In this document: positions 9,574-17,864 of the stretch, piece by piece | Layout: each line of letters begins with the position of its first letter | How positions within the stretch are numbered: position 1 is the stretch's first letter | DNA from: Actinocorallia populi | GTDB lineage: Bacteria; Actinomycetota; Actinomycetes; Streptosporangiales; Streptosporangiaceae | Direction: 5' to 3' | NCBI RefSeq assembly: GCF_002995495.1 | Contig: NZ_PVZV01000002.1 | Coordinates: 1,116,001 to 1,180,000 of the forward strand | DNA length: 64,000 nucleotides | Notes under the pieces: generated by a model | Database searches by the model: none | What the model saw: only the letters and a program-made list of their open reading frames with translations | Told to the model about the DNA's origin: nothing | Position numbers and translations under genes: made by a program

Positions 9574-10449
9574 GTGCTCTCGCTCGTGCTTCCCAAGGGC
9601 TCGCTGGAAAAGGCGACCTTCGAGCTGTTCAACGCCGCCGACCTGACGATCCGGCGCGCCAGCGACCGCGACTACCGCGCGTCCATCGAGGACCCGCGCA
9701 TCGACAAGGTCCGGGTGCTGCGCCCGCAGGAGATCCCGACCTACCTCGAGCAGGGCCTGTTCGACCTGGGCGTCACCGGCCGCGACTGGATCTCCGAGAC
9801 CGACTCCGACGTGGTGTCCCTCGGCGAGCTGAAGTACTCCAAGGCCACCTCCAACCCGGTGCGCGTCATCATGGCGGTGCCCCAGGACGCCCCCTGGCAG
9901 AAGGTCTCCGACCTGCCGGACGGGGTGCGCATCTCCACCGAGTTCCCCGCGCTGACCGACCGCTTCCTGGCCCGGCACGGCGTCAAGGCCAAGGTCGTGC
10001 CGTCCTACGGCGCCACCGAGGCCAAGGTCCCCGACATCGTGGACGTGATCGTCGACCTTACCGAGACAGGCTCGTCGCTGCGCAAGAACGGCCTGCGCAT
10101 CCTGGACACCCTGCTGGTCAGCTACACCGAGCTGGTCGCCAACCGCGAGGCCTACGAGGACCCCGCCAAGCGCGCCGCGATGGAGGACATCGCGCTGCTG
10201 CTGCAGGGCGTCATCCGGGCCCGCGGCAACGTGCTGATCAAGCTGAACGTGCCGCAGGGCCAGCTGCAGGACGTGCTGAACGTGGTGCCCTCGCTGGCGT
10301 CCCCGACGGTCACCCCGCTGGCCGGCGGCGAGATGTTCGCGGTCGAGAGCGTGGTGGCCAAGACCGGCATCAACGAGCTCATCCCCAACGTCAAGGCCGC
10401 GGGCGGCCGCGACATCCTCGAGATCCCGATCTCGAAGATCATCGACTAG
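9574..10449 (+). CDS. hisG: ATP phosphoribosyltransferase (long form)
   Basis: Catalyses the first, feedback-regulated step of histidine synthesis. The 291 aa length is the long HisG type, with two catalytic lobes and a C-terminal ACT-like regulatory domain (about 215-285) that binds histidine. Typical stretches: LSLVLPKGSLEK at the N-terminus, GLFDLGVTGRDW in lobe one, and DVIVDLTETGSSLRKNGL, the PRPP-binding loop, at about 158-175. GTG at 9574 has GAAAGG about eight bases upstream. hisE, the next pathway enzyme, is not next to it. A PH-domain membrane protein follows 11 bases downstream. Confidence 0.96.
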   Translation: MLSLVLPKGSLEKATFELFNAADLTIRRASDRDYRASIEDPRIDKVRVLRPQEIPTYLEQGLFDLGVTGRDWISETDSDVVSLGELKYSKATSNPVRVIMAVPQDAPWQKVSDLPDGVRISTEFPALTDRFLARHGVKAKVVPSYGATEAKVPDIVDVIVDLTETGSSLRKNGLRILDTLLVSYTELVANREAYEDPAKRAAMEDIALLLQGVIRARGNVLIKLNVPQGQLQDVLNVVPSLASPTVTPLAGGEMFAVESVVAKTGINELIPNVKAAGGRDILEIPISKIID

Positions 10450-10460
10450 CGGGGCGGACG

Positions 10461-10892
10461 ATGACCGGCAGGACCTGGCGGCCCCGGCGCACCCGGGTGA
10501 CGGCCTTCGCGATGGCGGCCATGATCATGGCGCTCATGCTCTGGCTCGCCTTCATGATCGCGGACACCTTCAAGCTGGTCGACAGGATCGGCATCGTCCT
10601 GTTCGGCGCACTCGTGGCGGCCATCCTCGCGATGGTCGCCCGGTCGCGCGTCACCGCGGACGAGCACGGCCTGACCGTGGTCAACCCGCTGCGCACCCAC
10701 CGCTACGCCTGGGCCGAGGTGGTGGGCCTGTCCTACGAGCCGGGCGCGCCCTGGCCCTACCTGGACCTGGCCGACGGCACCTCCAAGGGCGTCGTCGGCA
10801 TCCAGGGATCGGAGAAGGCGGCGGCCTGGTCGGCCATCGCGGAGATCCGCGAGCTGATCGCCCAGCGCGGTGAGGCCCAAGAACCTCACTGA
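10461..10892 (+). CDS. PH-domain (bacterial PH) membrane protein
   Basis: 143 aa. An Arg-rich start is followed by two membrane helices (about 14-34 and 40-60). A soluble domain follows from about residue 62 (SRVTADEHGLTVVNPLRTHRYAW), with the strand pattern and conserved aromatic/acidic positions of bacterial PH-like domains (the bPH_6 type). It follows hisG closely, as in other actinomycetes, and is probably co-transcribed. The function is unknown. Confidence 0.8.
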   Translation: MTGRTWRPRRTRVTAFAMAAMIMALMLWLAFMIADTFKLVDRIGIVLFGALVAAILAMVARSRVTADEHGLTVVNPLRTHRYAWAEVVGLSYEPGAPWPYLDLADGTSKGVVGIQGSEKAAAWSAIAEIRELIAQRGEAQEPH

Positions 10893-10902
10893 TCGGGGCA
10901 AA

Positions 10903-10924
10903 ATCAGCGCCCGCACGCGCTGAT
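10903..10924 (+). terminator. Hairpin between the hisG unit and the symporter gene
   Basis: Perfect 8-bp arms ATCAGCGC (10903-10910) and GCGCTGAT (10917-10924) with a 6-base loop. A terminator of the hisG transcript, or an operator for the symporter gene that starts 29 bases later. Confidence 0.45.
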
Positions 10925-10952
10925 CCGCCGCCGCGGCGGGAATGCCAGGCGC

Positions 10953-12629
10953 GTGATCCTTCCCGCCGCGCCGGGCGACGACCTCAGGCTCGACGTCACC
11001 GCCCTGGACTACCTGATTCTCGCGATCTACTTCGCGACCGTGCTCGGGATCGGCTTCGCCGCGCGGCTGACGATCCGCTCCAGCGTCGACTTCTTCCTGT
11101 CCGGGCGCTCGCTGCCGGCCTGGATCACGGGCCTGGCGTTCCTGTCGGCCAACCTGGGCGCCACCGAGATCCTCGGGATGGCGGCCAACGGCGCCCAGTA
11201 CGGCCTGATGACCACGCACTACTACTGGATCGGCGCGGTCCCGGCGATGGTCTTCCTCGGCATCGTGATGATGCCGTTCTACTACCGCTCGGGCGTGCAC
11301 AGCGTGCCGGAGTTCCTGCGCCGCCGGTTCAACTCCGAGACCCAGCTGCTCAACGCGGTGACCTTCGCGATCGCGCAGATCCTCATCGCCGGCATCAACC
11401 TGTACGCGCTGGCGCTGGTGATGCGGGCGCTGGTGGGCTGGCCGCTGCCGGTCTCGGTGGTGGTCGCGGCGGTGTTCGTGCTGGCCTACATCACGCTGGG
11501 CGGCCTGTCCTCGGCGATCTACAACGAGGTGCTGCAGTTCTTCGTGATCGTCGCGGGGCTGGTCCCGCTGGTCGTGCTCGCGCTGATCAAGGTCGGCGGG
11601 CCCGGCGGGCTGGCCGAGCGGATCAGGGCCTCGCCGCTGGGCGAGCCGGGCCTGCACACCTGGGCCGACACCGGCTCGGAGAACAACCCGATGCAGGCCA
11701 CCTGGCTCGGCATCCTGCTGGGGCTGGGCTTCGTGCTGTCGTTCGGCTACTGGACCACCAACTTCGCCGAGGTCCAGCGCGGGCTTTCGGCCAAGAACAA
11801 CACCGCGGCACGGCTCACCCCGATCGTCGCGGCCTTCCCGAAGATCGTCATCCCGGTGCTCACGGTCGTGCCCGGCATGGTCGCGCTGGTGGTGTTCCCC
11901 GCGCTGCGCCAGCCCGGCGCCGACTACAACAACGCGATCCCGATGCTCATGGGCGACCTGCTGCCGAGCGGGGTGCTGGGCGTGGCGCTCACCGGCCTGC
12001 TCGCCTCGTTCATGGCCGGCATGGCGGCGAACGTGTCCGGCTTCAACACGGTGTTCACCTACGACATCTGGAGGGGCCACCTGCGCAAGGGCCGCCCCGA
12101 CGCCTACTACGTGACGACCGGCCGGTGGATGACGGTCGTGGCCGTGGTCGGCGGCATCATGACGGCGTTCATCGCCGCCCAGTACAGCAACATCATGGCC
12201 TACATGCAGCAGCTGTTCTCGTTCTTCAACGCGCCGCTGTTCGCCACCTTCATCGTCGGCCTCGTCTGGCGGAGGATGACGCCCTGGGCGGGCTTCTGGG
12301 GGCTGCTGCTGGGCACGCTGGCCGGCGTCACGTCCTACCTGCTGTACCTGCTCGGACCGCTGGAGGAGGCCTACGGCACGGAGCTCAACGCCAGTTTCTG
12401 GGGCGCGGGCATCGCGTTCACGGTGGACGTGGTGGTCTCCGTCGCGGTCAGCCTGGCGACGAGGGGGACCGCCAAGTCCGACGAGGAGCTGAGGGGCCTG
12501 GTGCGGGGCCTGCCCAGCGACCGGCCCGACGACTTCCACGCCGGCGACGAGAAGTGGTACCGCTCGCCCGTCAAGCTCGGCCTGGGCGCGCTGGCACTGT
12601 CCCTGGCCTGCTACATCCCCTTCTGGTAG
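10953..12629 (+). CDS. Sodium:solute symporter (SSS family, SGLT-like)
   Basis: 558 aa, about 14 membrane helices, the usual SSS length. It begins with LDYLILAIYFATVLGIGF and has the TM1-2 region DFFLSGRSLPAWITGLAFLSANLGATEILGMAA, characteristic of SGLT-type sodium symporters. The loop SFGYWTTNFAEVQRG and the later SGFNTVFTYDIWR also fit. Substrate cannot be read from sequence: a sugar, inositol or carboxylate is likely. The GTG start at 10953 has no clear ribosome site. A 91-aa membrane protein starts nine bases downstream and is probably a partner subunit. Confidence 0.88.
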   Translation: MILPAAPGDDLRLDVTALDYLILAIYFATVLGIGFAARLTIRSSVDFFLSGRSLPAWITGLAFLSANLGATEILGMAANGAQYGLMTTHYYWIGAVPAMVFLGIVMMPFYYRSGVHSVPEFLRRRFNSETQLLNAVTFAIAQILIAGINLYALALVMRALVGWPLPVSVVVAAVFVLAYITLGGLSSAIYNEVLQFFVIVAGLVPLVVLALIKVGGPGGLAERIRASPLGEPGLHTWADTGSENNPMQATWLGILLGLGFVLSFGYWTTNFAEVQRGLSAKNNTAARLTPIVAAFPKIVIPVLTVVPGMVALVVFPALRQPGADYNNAIPMLMGDLLPSGVLGVALTGLLASFMAGMAANVSGFNTVFTYDIWRGHLRKGRPDAYYVTTGRWMTVVAVVGGIMTAFIAAQYSNIMAYMQQLFSFFNAPLFATFIVGLVWRRMTPWAGFWGLLLGTLAGVTSYLLYLLGPLEEAYGTELNASFWGAGIAFTVDVVVSVAVSLATRGTAKSDEELRGLVRGLPSDRPDDFHAGDEKWYRSPVKLGLGALALSLACYIPFW

Positions 12630-12638
12630 GAGACCGCG

Positions 12639-12914
12639 ATGCAACGCCTGCTCACCGGCCTGCTGGCCAGCCTGCTCGACATCCGCGTCGTCATCGGCGG
12701 CCTCTTCTCGATATACGGCGTGATCCTGACGATCACCGGCCTCGTCGACAGCCCGGCCGCGCGCGCCAAGGCCGAGGGCGTGGACGTCAACCTGTGGGTG
12801 GGCCTGGCCATGCTCGCGTTCGGCCTGTGCTTCCTCTTCTGGAGCATGCGCAACCCCAGGCACCAGGTCCACGAGGCCGAGGAGCCCGACGAGGACCTGC
12901 CCCCGCAGGGCTGA
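12639..12914 (+). CDS. Small two-helix membrane protein, symporter partner candidate
   Basis: 91 aa with two membrane helices (about 15-36 and 50-68), a short polar loop between them and an acidic tail (EAEEPDEDLPPQ). It starts nine bases after the symporter stop with GGAGA upstream, so it is co-transcribed. Several bacterial SSS transporters have a small two-helix subunit of the DUF4212/DUF485 type. This protein has the same size and topology, but I cannot show that it belongs to either family. Confidence 0.7.
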   Translation: MQRLLTGLLASLLDIRVVIGGLFSIYGVILTITGLVDSPAARAKAEGVDVNLWVGLAMLAFGLCFLFWSMRNPRHQVHEAEEPDEDLPPQG

Positions 12915-12923
12915 ACGCGGGGG

Positions 12924-13502
12924 CTACCGACCGGTCTTCAGCAGCGCCCTGCCGAGGACCGCCCGGACGTGTTCCGGGTCGGCCTCGCGGTCGTCGAGGA
13001 GGATCGAGGTGCACAGCCCGTCGCAGAGCGCGATGAAGGCCTCGACGGCGTCGGGGTCGTCCGTCTGCGTCCTGGCGAGCTCGGCGACGTTGTCGCGCCA
13101 GCCCTGCGCCGCGGGGCGCAGGGCGGGGCGGCGGGCCGCCAGGGTCGACAACTCGCGTTCGGCGAGCGCGCGCTCACGGCCCGGCCCCCCGGACTCGGCG
13201 ATGAGCCGGGCGAGTCCGCCGAGAGGGTCGTCCGAGGTGTCGATGAGCCGGCGGATACGGCGGGTGTAGGTGTCGGTGATGCTGGTCAGGGCGGCGACCA
13301 GCAGGTCGTCGAGCGTGGCGAAGTAGTAGAGGGTCAGGCTGGTGGTGATCCCCGCCTCCTTGGCGACGGTCCGGTGGGTCACCCCGGCGGCGCCGTCGCG
13401 GCGGACGATCGTGAGCGTGGCCTCGATGATCTGGGCGCGGCGGCGTTGGCCGCGCAGCCTGCGGCCGTCGGCCGTGCCCTGCTCATCCGCCATCGTCCTC
13501 AC
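12924..13502 (-). CDS. TetR-family transcriptional regulator
   Basis: 192 aa. The N-terminal helix-turn-helix spans about 20-65 (IIEATLTIVRRDGAAGVTHR, then ITTSLTLYYFATLDDLL), followed by a helical ligand-binding domain. GTG at 13502 overlaps the stop of the upstream MFS gene by GTGA; ATG at 13493 is the alternative. As the second gene of the MFS operon it probably represses that operon through the palindrome upstream of the MFS gene, forming a feedback loop relieved by a drug or metabolite. Confidence 0.92.
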   Translation of the reverse strand: MRTMADEQGTADGRRLRGQRRRAQIIEATLTIVRRDGAAGVTHRTVAKEAGITTSLTLYYFATLDDLLVAALTSITDTYTRRIRRLIDTSDDPLGGLARLIAESGGPGRERALAERELSTLAARRPALRPAAQGWRDNVAELARTQTDDPDAVEAFIALCDGLCTSILLDDREADPEHVRAVLGRALLKTGR

Positions 13503-15052
13503 CGATCGTCGACGCTCCCGCAGGTCGAGGCTACCGGCTCCGGCCCGGGGGCGGCGTCACCGATCGGGCGGATGTGGCGCAGCATCCTGAAGCAGGCGAC
13601 CGACGCTCCGGCGATCGCGACGCCCGCGGCGATCGCGGCGGTGTTGAGCCCGCCGGTGAACGCGTCCTGCGCCTGCCGGAGAGCCCCGGCCGGCAGCCGG
13701 TCCGCCACGGACACCGCCCCGGAGAGGCTGTCGCCGTAGGGCTCGGCCACGGACCGGGGCAGGCCGGGCAGGGCCTGGACCGCCTCGCGGTAGATCGCCG
13801 TGGTGAGGCTTCCCAGGACCACGATCCCGACCGCGACCCCGAGCTCCTGCACGGTCTCCGAGAGCGCGGCGGCCGACCCGGACCTCTCCGGCGGCGCCGC
13901 GCCCACGACGAGGTCGGTCCCCAGCGCGGCGATGACACCGAGGCCGAGGTACAGGAACGCGAACCCGGTGACCACGCTCAGCCTGCCGCCGGTCCCGGCC
14001 AGGGCGAGGAAGGCGTATCCGACGAGGGACAGCGCGAGGGCGGAGGCCATGACGGTCCCCGGCGGGACGCGAGAGGCGATCAGGGGGGCGCCGACGCCCC
14101 CGATCAGCATGGCCAGTGCCGGCGGCCCCATCCACAGGCCGGCCGCGACGGGCGAGAGGCCCGCGACGAGCTGCAGGTGCTGGGTGACCAGGAACATCAT
14201 CCCGCCGAAACCGACAAGGCCGATCAGCAGGACCCCCAGCGCGGCGGAGAAGGCCCGGTCGGCGAAGAGCCTGATGTCCAGCAGCGGCTCCTTCAGGCGC
14301 AGCTGGCGGCGGACGAACGCGACGGCCGAGCCGCCGCCGAGCAGGACGGCGGCCGATGCCGGGACGTCGACGCCGTGCGCGGCGACATGCTTGATCGCAT
14401 AGATGATCGGGAGCATCGCCGCCAGGGACAGGCCGACGCTCCACAGGTCGAGCCGGCCGGCACCGGTCCGGAACTCCGGCAGCAGCACCGGCGCGGCGGC
14501 CAGCACGAGCACGCTGACGGGCACCGCGACCAGGAAGGCCGCGCCCCACCAGAAACCGTCGACCAGGGCCCCGCCCACGACCGGTCCGGCCGCCATCCCG
14601 AGCGCGAACATCGTGGCCCACGCGCCGATCGCCGACGCCCGCTGCCGGGCGTCGGTGAACATGTTGCCGATCAGGGACAACGTGGAGGGCATCAGCGTCG
14701 CTCCGGCCGCGCCCAGCAGCGCCCGCGCCAAGATCAGCCACAGGGCGCTGGTGGCGAACGCCGCGAGGACCGACGCGGCGCCGAACGCGGCCATGCCGAT
14801 CATCAGCAGGCGCCGGCGCCCGATCCGGTCGCCCAGCGTCCCCATGGCGATCAGCAGCCCCGCGATGAGGAACCCGTAGACGTCCATGATCCACAACGTC
14901 TCCGTCGCGGTCGGGTGCAGGTCCGCGGCCAGGCTCGGAACGACGAGGTACAGCACCGTCACGTCGAGTCCCAGGAGCATGGTCGGCAACGCGAGCACCG
15001 CGAAGCCCGCCCACTCCCGCATCCCGGCCCGTGACGACGATCGCGTTTCCAT
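13499..15052 (-). CDS. MFS efflux transporter, DHA2 (EmrB/QacA) type
   Basis: 517 aa with about 14 membrane helices. Helix 1 carries the acidic LDVTVLYLVVPSLA, the DHA2 signature. Motif A is GTLGDRIGRRRLL at about 71-83, and a motif C-like segment WATMFALGMAAGPVVGG occurs in helix 5, both marks of drug/H+ antiporters. Start ATG 15052 has GGGAG seven bases upstream. It is co-transcribed with the TetR gene. A strong palindrome lies 17 bases before the start. Probable role: export of an antibiotic or toxic metabolite. Confidence 0.92.
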   Translation of the reverse strand: METRSSSRAGMREWAGFAVLALPTMLLGLDVTVLYLVVPSLAADLHPTATETLWIMDVYGFLIAGLLIAMGTLGDRIGRRRLLMIGMAAFGAASVLAAFATSALWLILARALLGAAGATLMPSTLSLIGNMFTDARQRASAIGAWATMFALGMAAGPVVGGALVDGFWWGAAFLVAVPVSVLVLAAAPVLLPEFRTGAGRLDLWSVGLSLAAMLPIIYAIKHVAAHGVDVPASAAVLLGGGSAVAFVRRQLRLKEPLLDIRLFADRAFSAALGVLLIGLVGFGGMMFLVTQHLQLVAGLSPVAAGLWMGPPALAMLIGGVGAPLIASRVPPGTVMASALALSLVGYAFLALAGTGGRLSVVTGFAFLYLGLGVIAALGTDLVVGAAPPERSGSAAALSETVQELGVAVGIVVLGSLTTAIYREAVQALPGLPRSVAEPYGDSLSGAVSVADRLPAGALRQAQDAFTGGLNTAAIAAGVAIAGASVACFRMLRHIRPIGDAAPGPEPVASTCGSVDDR

Positions 15053-15068
15053 CCCGCTCCCCGATCTA

Positions 15069-15103
15069 GTTGAACGAACGTACTAGTTGTACCATCGTTC
15101 AAC
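15069..15103 (-). promoter_or_regulatory. TetR-type operator upstream of the MFS-tetR operon
   Basis: Perfect 9-bp arms GTTGAACGA (15069-15077) and TCGTTCAAC (15095-15103) flank a 17-base centre containing a second GTAC-TAGTT-GTAC repeat. AT-rich relative to its surroundings and immediately upstream of the MFS start, it is a likely binding site of the TetR encoded by the second gene. Confidence 0.6.
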
Positions 15104-15176
15104 ATGATGGGTGAAGGGGAGGCGGGCCGCGGCGCACGGGAACGCACCTCCCGACGCGGAGGGGAAGGGCGATGAC

Positions 15177-15273
15177 GAGGCGCGGGGACGGCGAACGGAC
15201 CGCACGGCGGATCGTCGGCGGTGGCGAGGTGCGGGGACGGCGAACGACCGCACGGCGGAGTGCCGGCGGTGGC
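15177..15273. repeat. Two-copy tandem repeat of 48-49 bp
   Basis: Copy one (15177-15225) and copy two (15226-15273) are directly adjacent and differ at only a few positions. They lie in the 286-base gap between the MFS operator and the stop of the molybdoenzyme gene. I see no convincing gene in that gap. Confidence 0.8.
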
Positions 15274-15390
15274 GTTCGGTACAGCGGCAGGGCCGGGTGC
15301 CACCGGCGCGGCGCGGCAGAGGGCTCCTCCACGCCCGCGGTTCGCCGGCGGGGCGGCCGGCCGCGATCGCGGTACGGGCGTCGGCTGCGG

Positions 15391-16482
15391 CTAGACGACC
15401 GTGACCGGGTGGCGGACGACGGCGCCGAAGACGTAGCCCTTGGTGTTGTAGGGGGCGCCCAGGGACTGGGTCACGCCCGTCTCGTCGGTGGCGCGGGCCA
15501 TGAGCTCGACGCGGCCGCGCCGCTCGGGGCGCCAGGGGAACTCCCACTGGGCCCAGGTGTGCCGGTGGCGGGGGCCGACCATGCGGGCGGGGAGCCACCG
15601 GCCGCCGCCGTCGGTGCTCACCTCGACCGAGCGGATCGCGCCGTTGCCCGACCAGGAGCGGCCCGTCAGGAGGTACTCGTGCTCCAGGCAGACCCGGGCG
15701 CCGGGGGAGAGCTCGAAGGCGCTCTTGACCGGCACGGTGGTCAGCGGGGCGCTGCCCTCGGGCGGGTGGCCGAGCCCGAACAGCCGGTAGAAGTCGGTGT
15801 CCCAGGGGGAGTGCAGCGGGCCGGTGGAGACCTCGACGTCGCCGAGCCATTTGATCGAGGCCACGCCCACCCAGTCGGGCACGACCAGGCGCGCCGGGTG
15901 GCCGTGCTCGGGGCGCAGCGGGTGGCCGTTCATCTCGTAGGCGACCAGCACGTCCTTCATCGCCTTGGAGACCGGCAGCGGCCTGCGGACGGGACCGTAG
16001 TCCACCCCGTGCCTGACGTAGGGGCGGTCGAGGCCGCGGGGCAGCAGGTCGACGGCGTCCGCGCGGATCCCGGCCCGCTCCAGCACCACCGCCAGCGGGA
16101 CGCCCGTCCAGTGGGCGACGCCGATCGCGCCCAGGCCCCAGGGGGTGCCCTCCACGCGCTGGTTCTGCTGGATGGTGTAGAGGCTGCGGCCGTTGCCGGC
16201 GCACTCGATGAACGCGGTCATCGAGCGCCGGGGCAGCGCGCGCAGGTCCTCGAGGTCGAACTCCACGGGACCGCCGCGCAGGCCGTCGCCGTGCAGCCGC
16301 AGCGACCAGGTGCGGGGGTCGATCCGGGGCACCCCGCTGTGGCTGCGGACGAAGAACCGCTCGGCGGGCGTGTGGTGGCCGGAGCCCCGCAGGGACTCCC
16401 AGCACATCTCGACGTCACCGCCCGGGTCCCGCCGGACGGTGTCGTGGACCTGCTGTTCGCGGAAAGAGTCTTCACGCAGCAC
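15391..16482 (-). CDS. Sulfite oxidase-like molybdopterin oxidoreductase (cytosolic)
   Basis: 363 aa. The molybdopterin domain (about 35-225) contains FIECAGNGR at 91-99 with the molybdenum ligand Cys94, and the cofactor-binding GHPARLVVPDWVGVASIKWL near 195. The C-terminal domain (about 235-360) is the Ig-like dimerisation domain of sulfite oxidases. There is no signal peptide or haem domain, so it is cytosolic and must use a separate electron acceptor. Start GTG 16482 lies just downstream of an AT-rich promoter-like stretch. It follows a degenerate MocA-like gene in the same direction, so cofactor and enzyme may be linked. Confidence 0.9.
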   Translation of the reverse strand: MLREDSFREQQVHDTVRRDPGGDVEMCWESLRGSGHHTPAERFFVRSHSGVPRIDPRTWSLRLHGDGLRGGPVEFDLEDLRALPRRSMTAFIECAGNGRSLYTIQQNQRVEGTPWGLGAIGVAHWTGVPLAVVLERAGIRADAVDLLPRGLDRPYVRHGVDYGPVRRPLPVSKAMKDVLVAYEMNGHPLRPEHGHPARLVVPDWVGVASIKWLGDVEVSTGPLHSPWDTDFYRLFGLGHPPEGSAPLTTVPVKSAFELSPGARVCLEHEYLLTGRSWSGNGAIRSVEVSTDGGGRWLPARMVGPRHRHTWAQWEFPWRPERRGRVELMARATDETGVTQSLGAPYNTKGYVFGAVVRHPVTVV

Positions 16483-16525
16483 GGTTCCAGGATGCCCTAT
16501 GAATTCCTACTAAGTCAATCGGTAA
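16483..16525 (-). promoter_or_regulatory. AT-rich promoter/operator candidate before the sulfite oxidase-like gene
   Basis: Read on the minus strand this stretch contains TTGATT, TTGACT, TTAGTAG and GAATTCATAGGG, unusually AT-rich for the window. The TAGGAATTCATAGG core (about 16494-16507) resembles sites seen upstream of sulfur-starvation genes in other bacteria. It could be a promoter internal to the pair of genes. Confidence 0.4.
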
Positions 16526-16927
16526 TCAAGACATGTGCTCCGCGCGCCCGGCGTGCAGGGCGAGGAAGGCCAGGCCGGCGGGGCGGTCGAGGTCGGCGGG
16601 CGGGCGCGCGCCGGCCGCGATCACCTGCCTGACGGCGCCCGGCGTGAGGTCCGGCGCCCCGGTGCGGGCCAGGACGGCGCGGTCGGTGCGCGGGGGCAGC
16701 GCGGCCAGGCCCGTCCGGACGCTCGAGCCGGGGCCGTCCCGCCAGCGCGGGTCGGACACGACCAGGCCGCCCAGCAGCTCGATCGGCACCTGCCCGGTGA
16801 CCACCACGATCGGGCCGCAACCGCCCTCGCGCAGCGCCCTGACGTCCCGGTCGACCCTGCGCTCGCCGTCGACGGGGGCCACGGCGCCCTCGTCCACGGC
16901 CAGCAGTACCGCCGCGATCCTCATCAT
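16526..16927 (-). CDS. Degenerate MocA/MobA-like nucleotidyltransferase homologue
   Basis: 133 aa. The order of elements (RIAAVLLAV, LREGGCGPIVVVTG, DPRWRDGPGSSVRTGLAALP, LTPGAVRQVIAAGA) matches the MocA-type molybdenum cofactor nucleotidyltransferase family, usually about 190 aa. The N-terminal GTP/CTP loop (normally LAAGxGxRxGxPK) is replaced by LAVDEGAVAPVDGERR, the metal-binding Asp motif before LTP is lost, and the C-terminus is short. It is therefore probably not a catalytic transferase, although codon use is normal and the frame open. ATG 16927 follows TATCGT by six bases. Partner role for the adjacent molybdoenzyme is inference. Confidence 0.65.
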   Translation of the reverse strand: MMRIAAVLLAVDEGAVAPVDGERRVDRDVRALREGGCGPIVVVTGQVPIELLGGLVVSDPRWRDGPGSSVRTGLAALPPRTDRAVLARTGAPDLTPGAVRQVIAAGARPPADLDRPAGLAFLALHAGRAEHMS

Positions 16928-17029
16928 TCCCCGACGATAACGGGCCGGGGCGGCCGGTGGTGGGATTCCCCGGCGGCCGTGGCGCGCCGGATTCGCCAGC
17001 GATCACCAGGGTGTGCGAGATTGTTCGCC

Positions 17030-17863
17030 ATGCGCGGTGGTTTCCCCCTCCTCTCCAGTGCGGTGGCGGCTGTCCTTGCGGTGGCCGCCGGAGTCTGGCC
17101 CACGGTACGGGCCCAGGCGGTCGGCGGTCCCGACGTCGAGGAGATGCGGGCGCGGTACCGCGCGGCGTTCGCCGACCAGGCGTGGCCCAGGCCCGCCGCG
17201 GGCTCCTGGACGGCGCCGCAGCCGTCCGCCGACGGGCTGCCGCCGGTCATCAGCCGGATCGAGACCCAGGAGAAGGTCGTCTTCCTGACGATCGACGACG
17301 GCTACGAGTACGACGCGGAGTTCGTCGAGATCGTGCGCAAGGAGAAGGTCCCCATCATGACCTTCCTGACCTCGGTCTACATCCCGCAGCACGGGCCGTA
17401 CTTCTGGGCGCTGAAGAACGCGGGCTCGCGCATGGAGAACCACAGCGTCAACCACAAGAACCTCGCGCTGCTCGGGCCCGAGGGCCAGCGCCAGGAGATC
17501 TGCGCCGCCTCGGACGCGATCGAGGGCCAGTACGGCCGCCGCCCGACCGTCTTCCGCCCGCCGTTCGGCAGCTACAACCCCACGACGCTGCAGGTGGTCA
17601 AGGAATGCGGCATGAAGTCGGTGCTGCTGTGGTCGGCGGAGTTCTACAACGGCACGACCTCCCCGCAGGGCGTGCGTGACGCGTTCGTGCGCGGGGACGG
17701 CGGCCAGGGCTTCAAGCCCGGCGACATCATCCTCATGCACTACCGCAAGGGGCTCGCCGGGCAGATGCGCACGATCCTCGGCTGGATCCGCGAGCAGGGC
17801 TTCAAGCCCGCCGCGGTCGAGAACTACCTGCCGCAGTCCCTGGGCGGCGACGCGCCGGGCTGA
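17030..17863 (+). CDS. Secreted polysaccharide deacetylase (NodB domain)
   Basis: 277 aa. A signal peptide covers about residues 1-30 with a cleavage site near RAQA-VGG. The NodB domain follows: TIDDG at 87-91 (motif 1, catalytic Asp), His138 and His142 (motif 2 metal ligands), RPPFGSYN at 176-183 (motif 3) and ILMHYRKG near 234-241 (motif 5). It acts outside the membrane, removing acetyl groups from peptidoglycan or another polysaccharide. The ATG at 17030 is chosen because the signal peptide begins there. Gene tail meets the convergent PucR gene with one base between. Confidence 0.93.
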   Translation: MRGGFPLLSSAVAAVLAVAAGVWPTVRAQAVGGPDVEEMRARYRAAFADQAWPRPAAGSWTAPQPSADGLPPVISRIETQEKVVFLTIDDGYEYDAEFVEIVRKEKVPIMTFLTSVYIPQHGPYFWALKNAGSRMENHSVNHKNLALLGPEGQRQEICAASDAIEGQYGRRPTVFRPPFGSYNPTTLQVVKECGMKSVLLWSAEFYNGTTSPQGVRDAFVRGDGGQGFKPGDIILMHYRKGLAGQMRTILGWIREQGFKPAAVENYLPQSLGGDAPG

Positions 17864-17864
17864 G

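Noticed and set aside
13574-15034. A 486-codon plus-strand frame opposite the MFS gene.
   Set aside because: Translation is Arg/Gly/Asp-rich without domains, while the minus strand encodes a full transporter with known motifs.
15177-15273. Possible CRISPR-like repeats.
   Set aside because: Only two directly adjacent copies without spacers and no cas genes.
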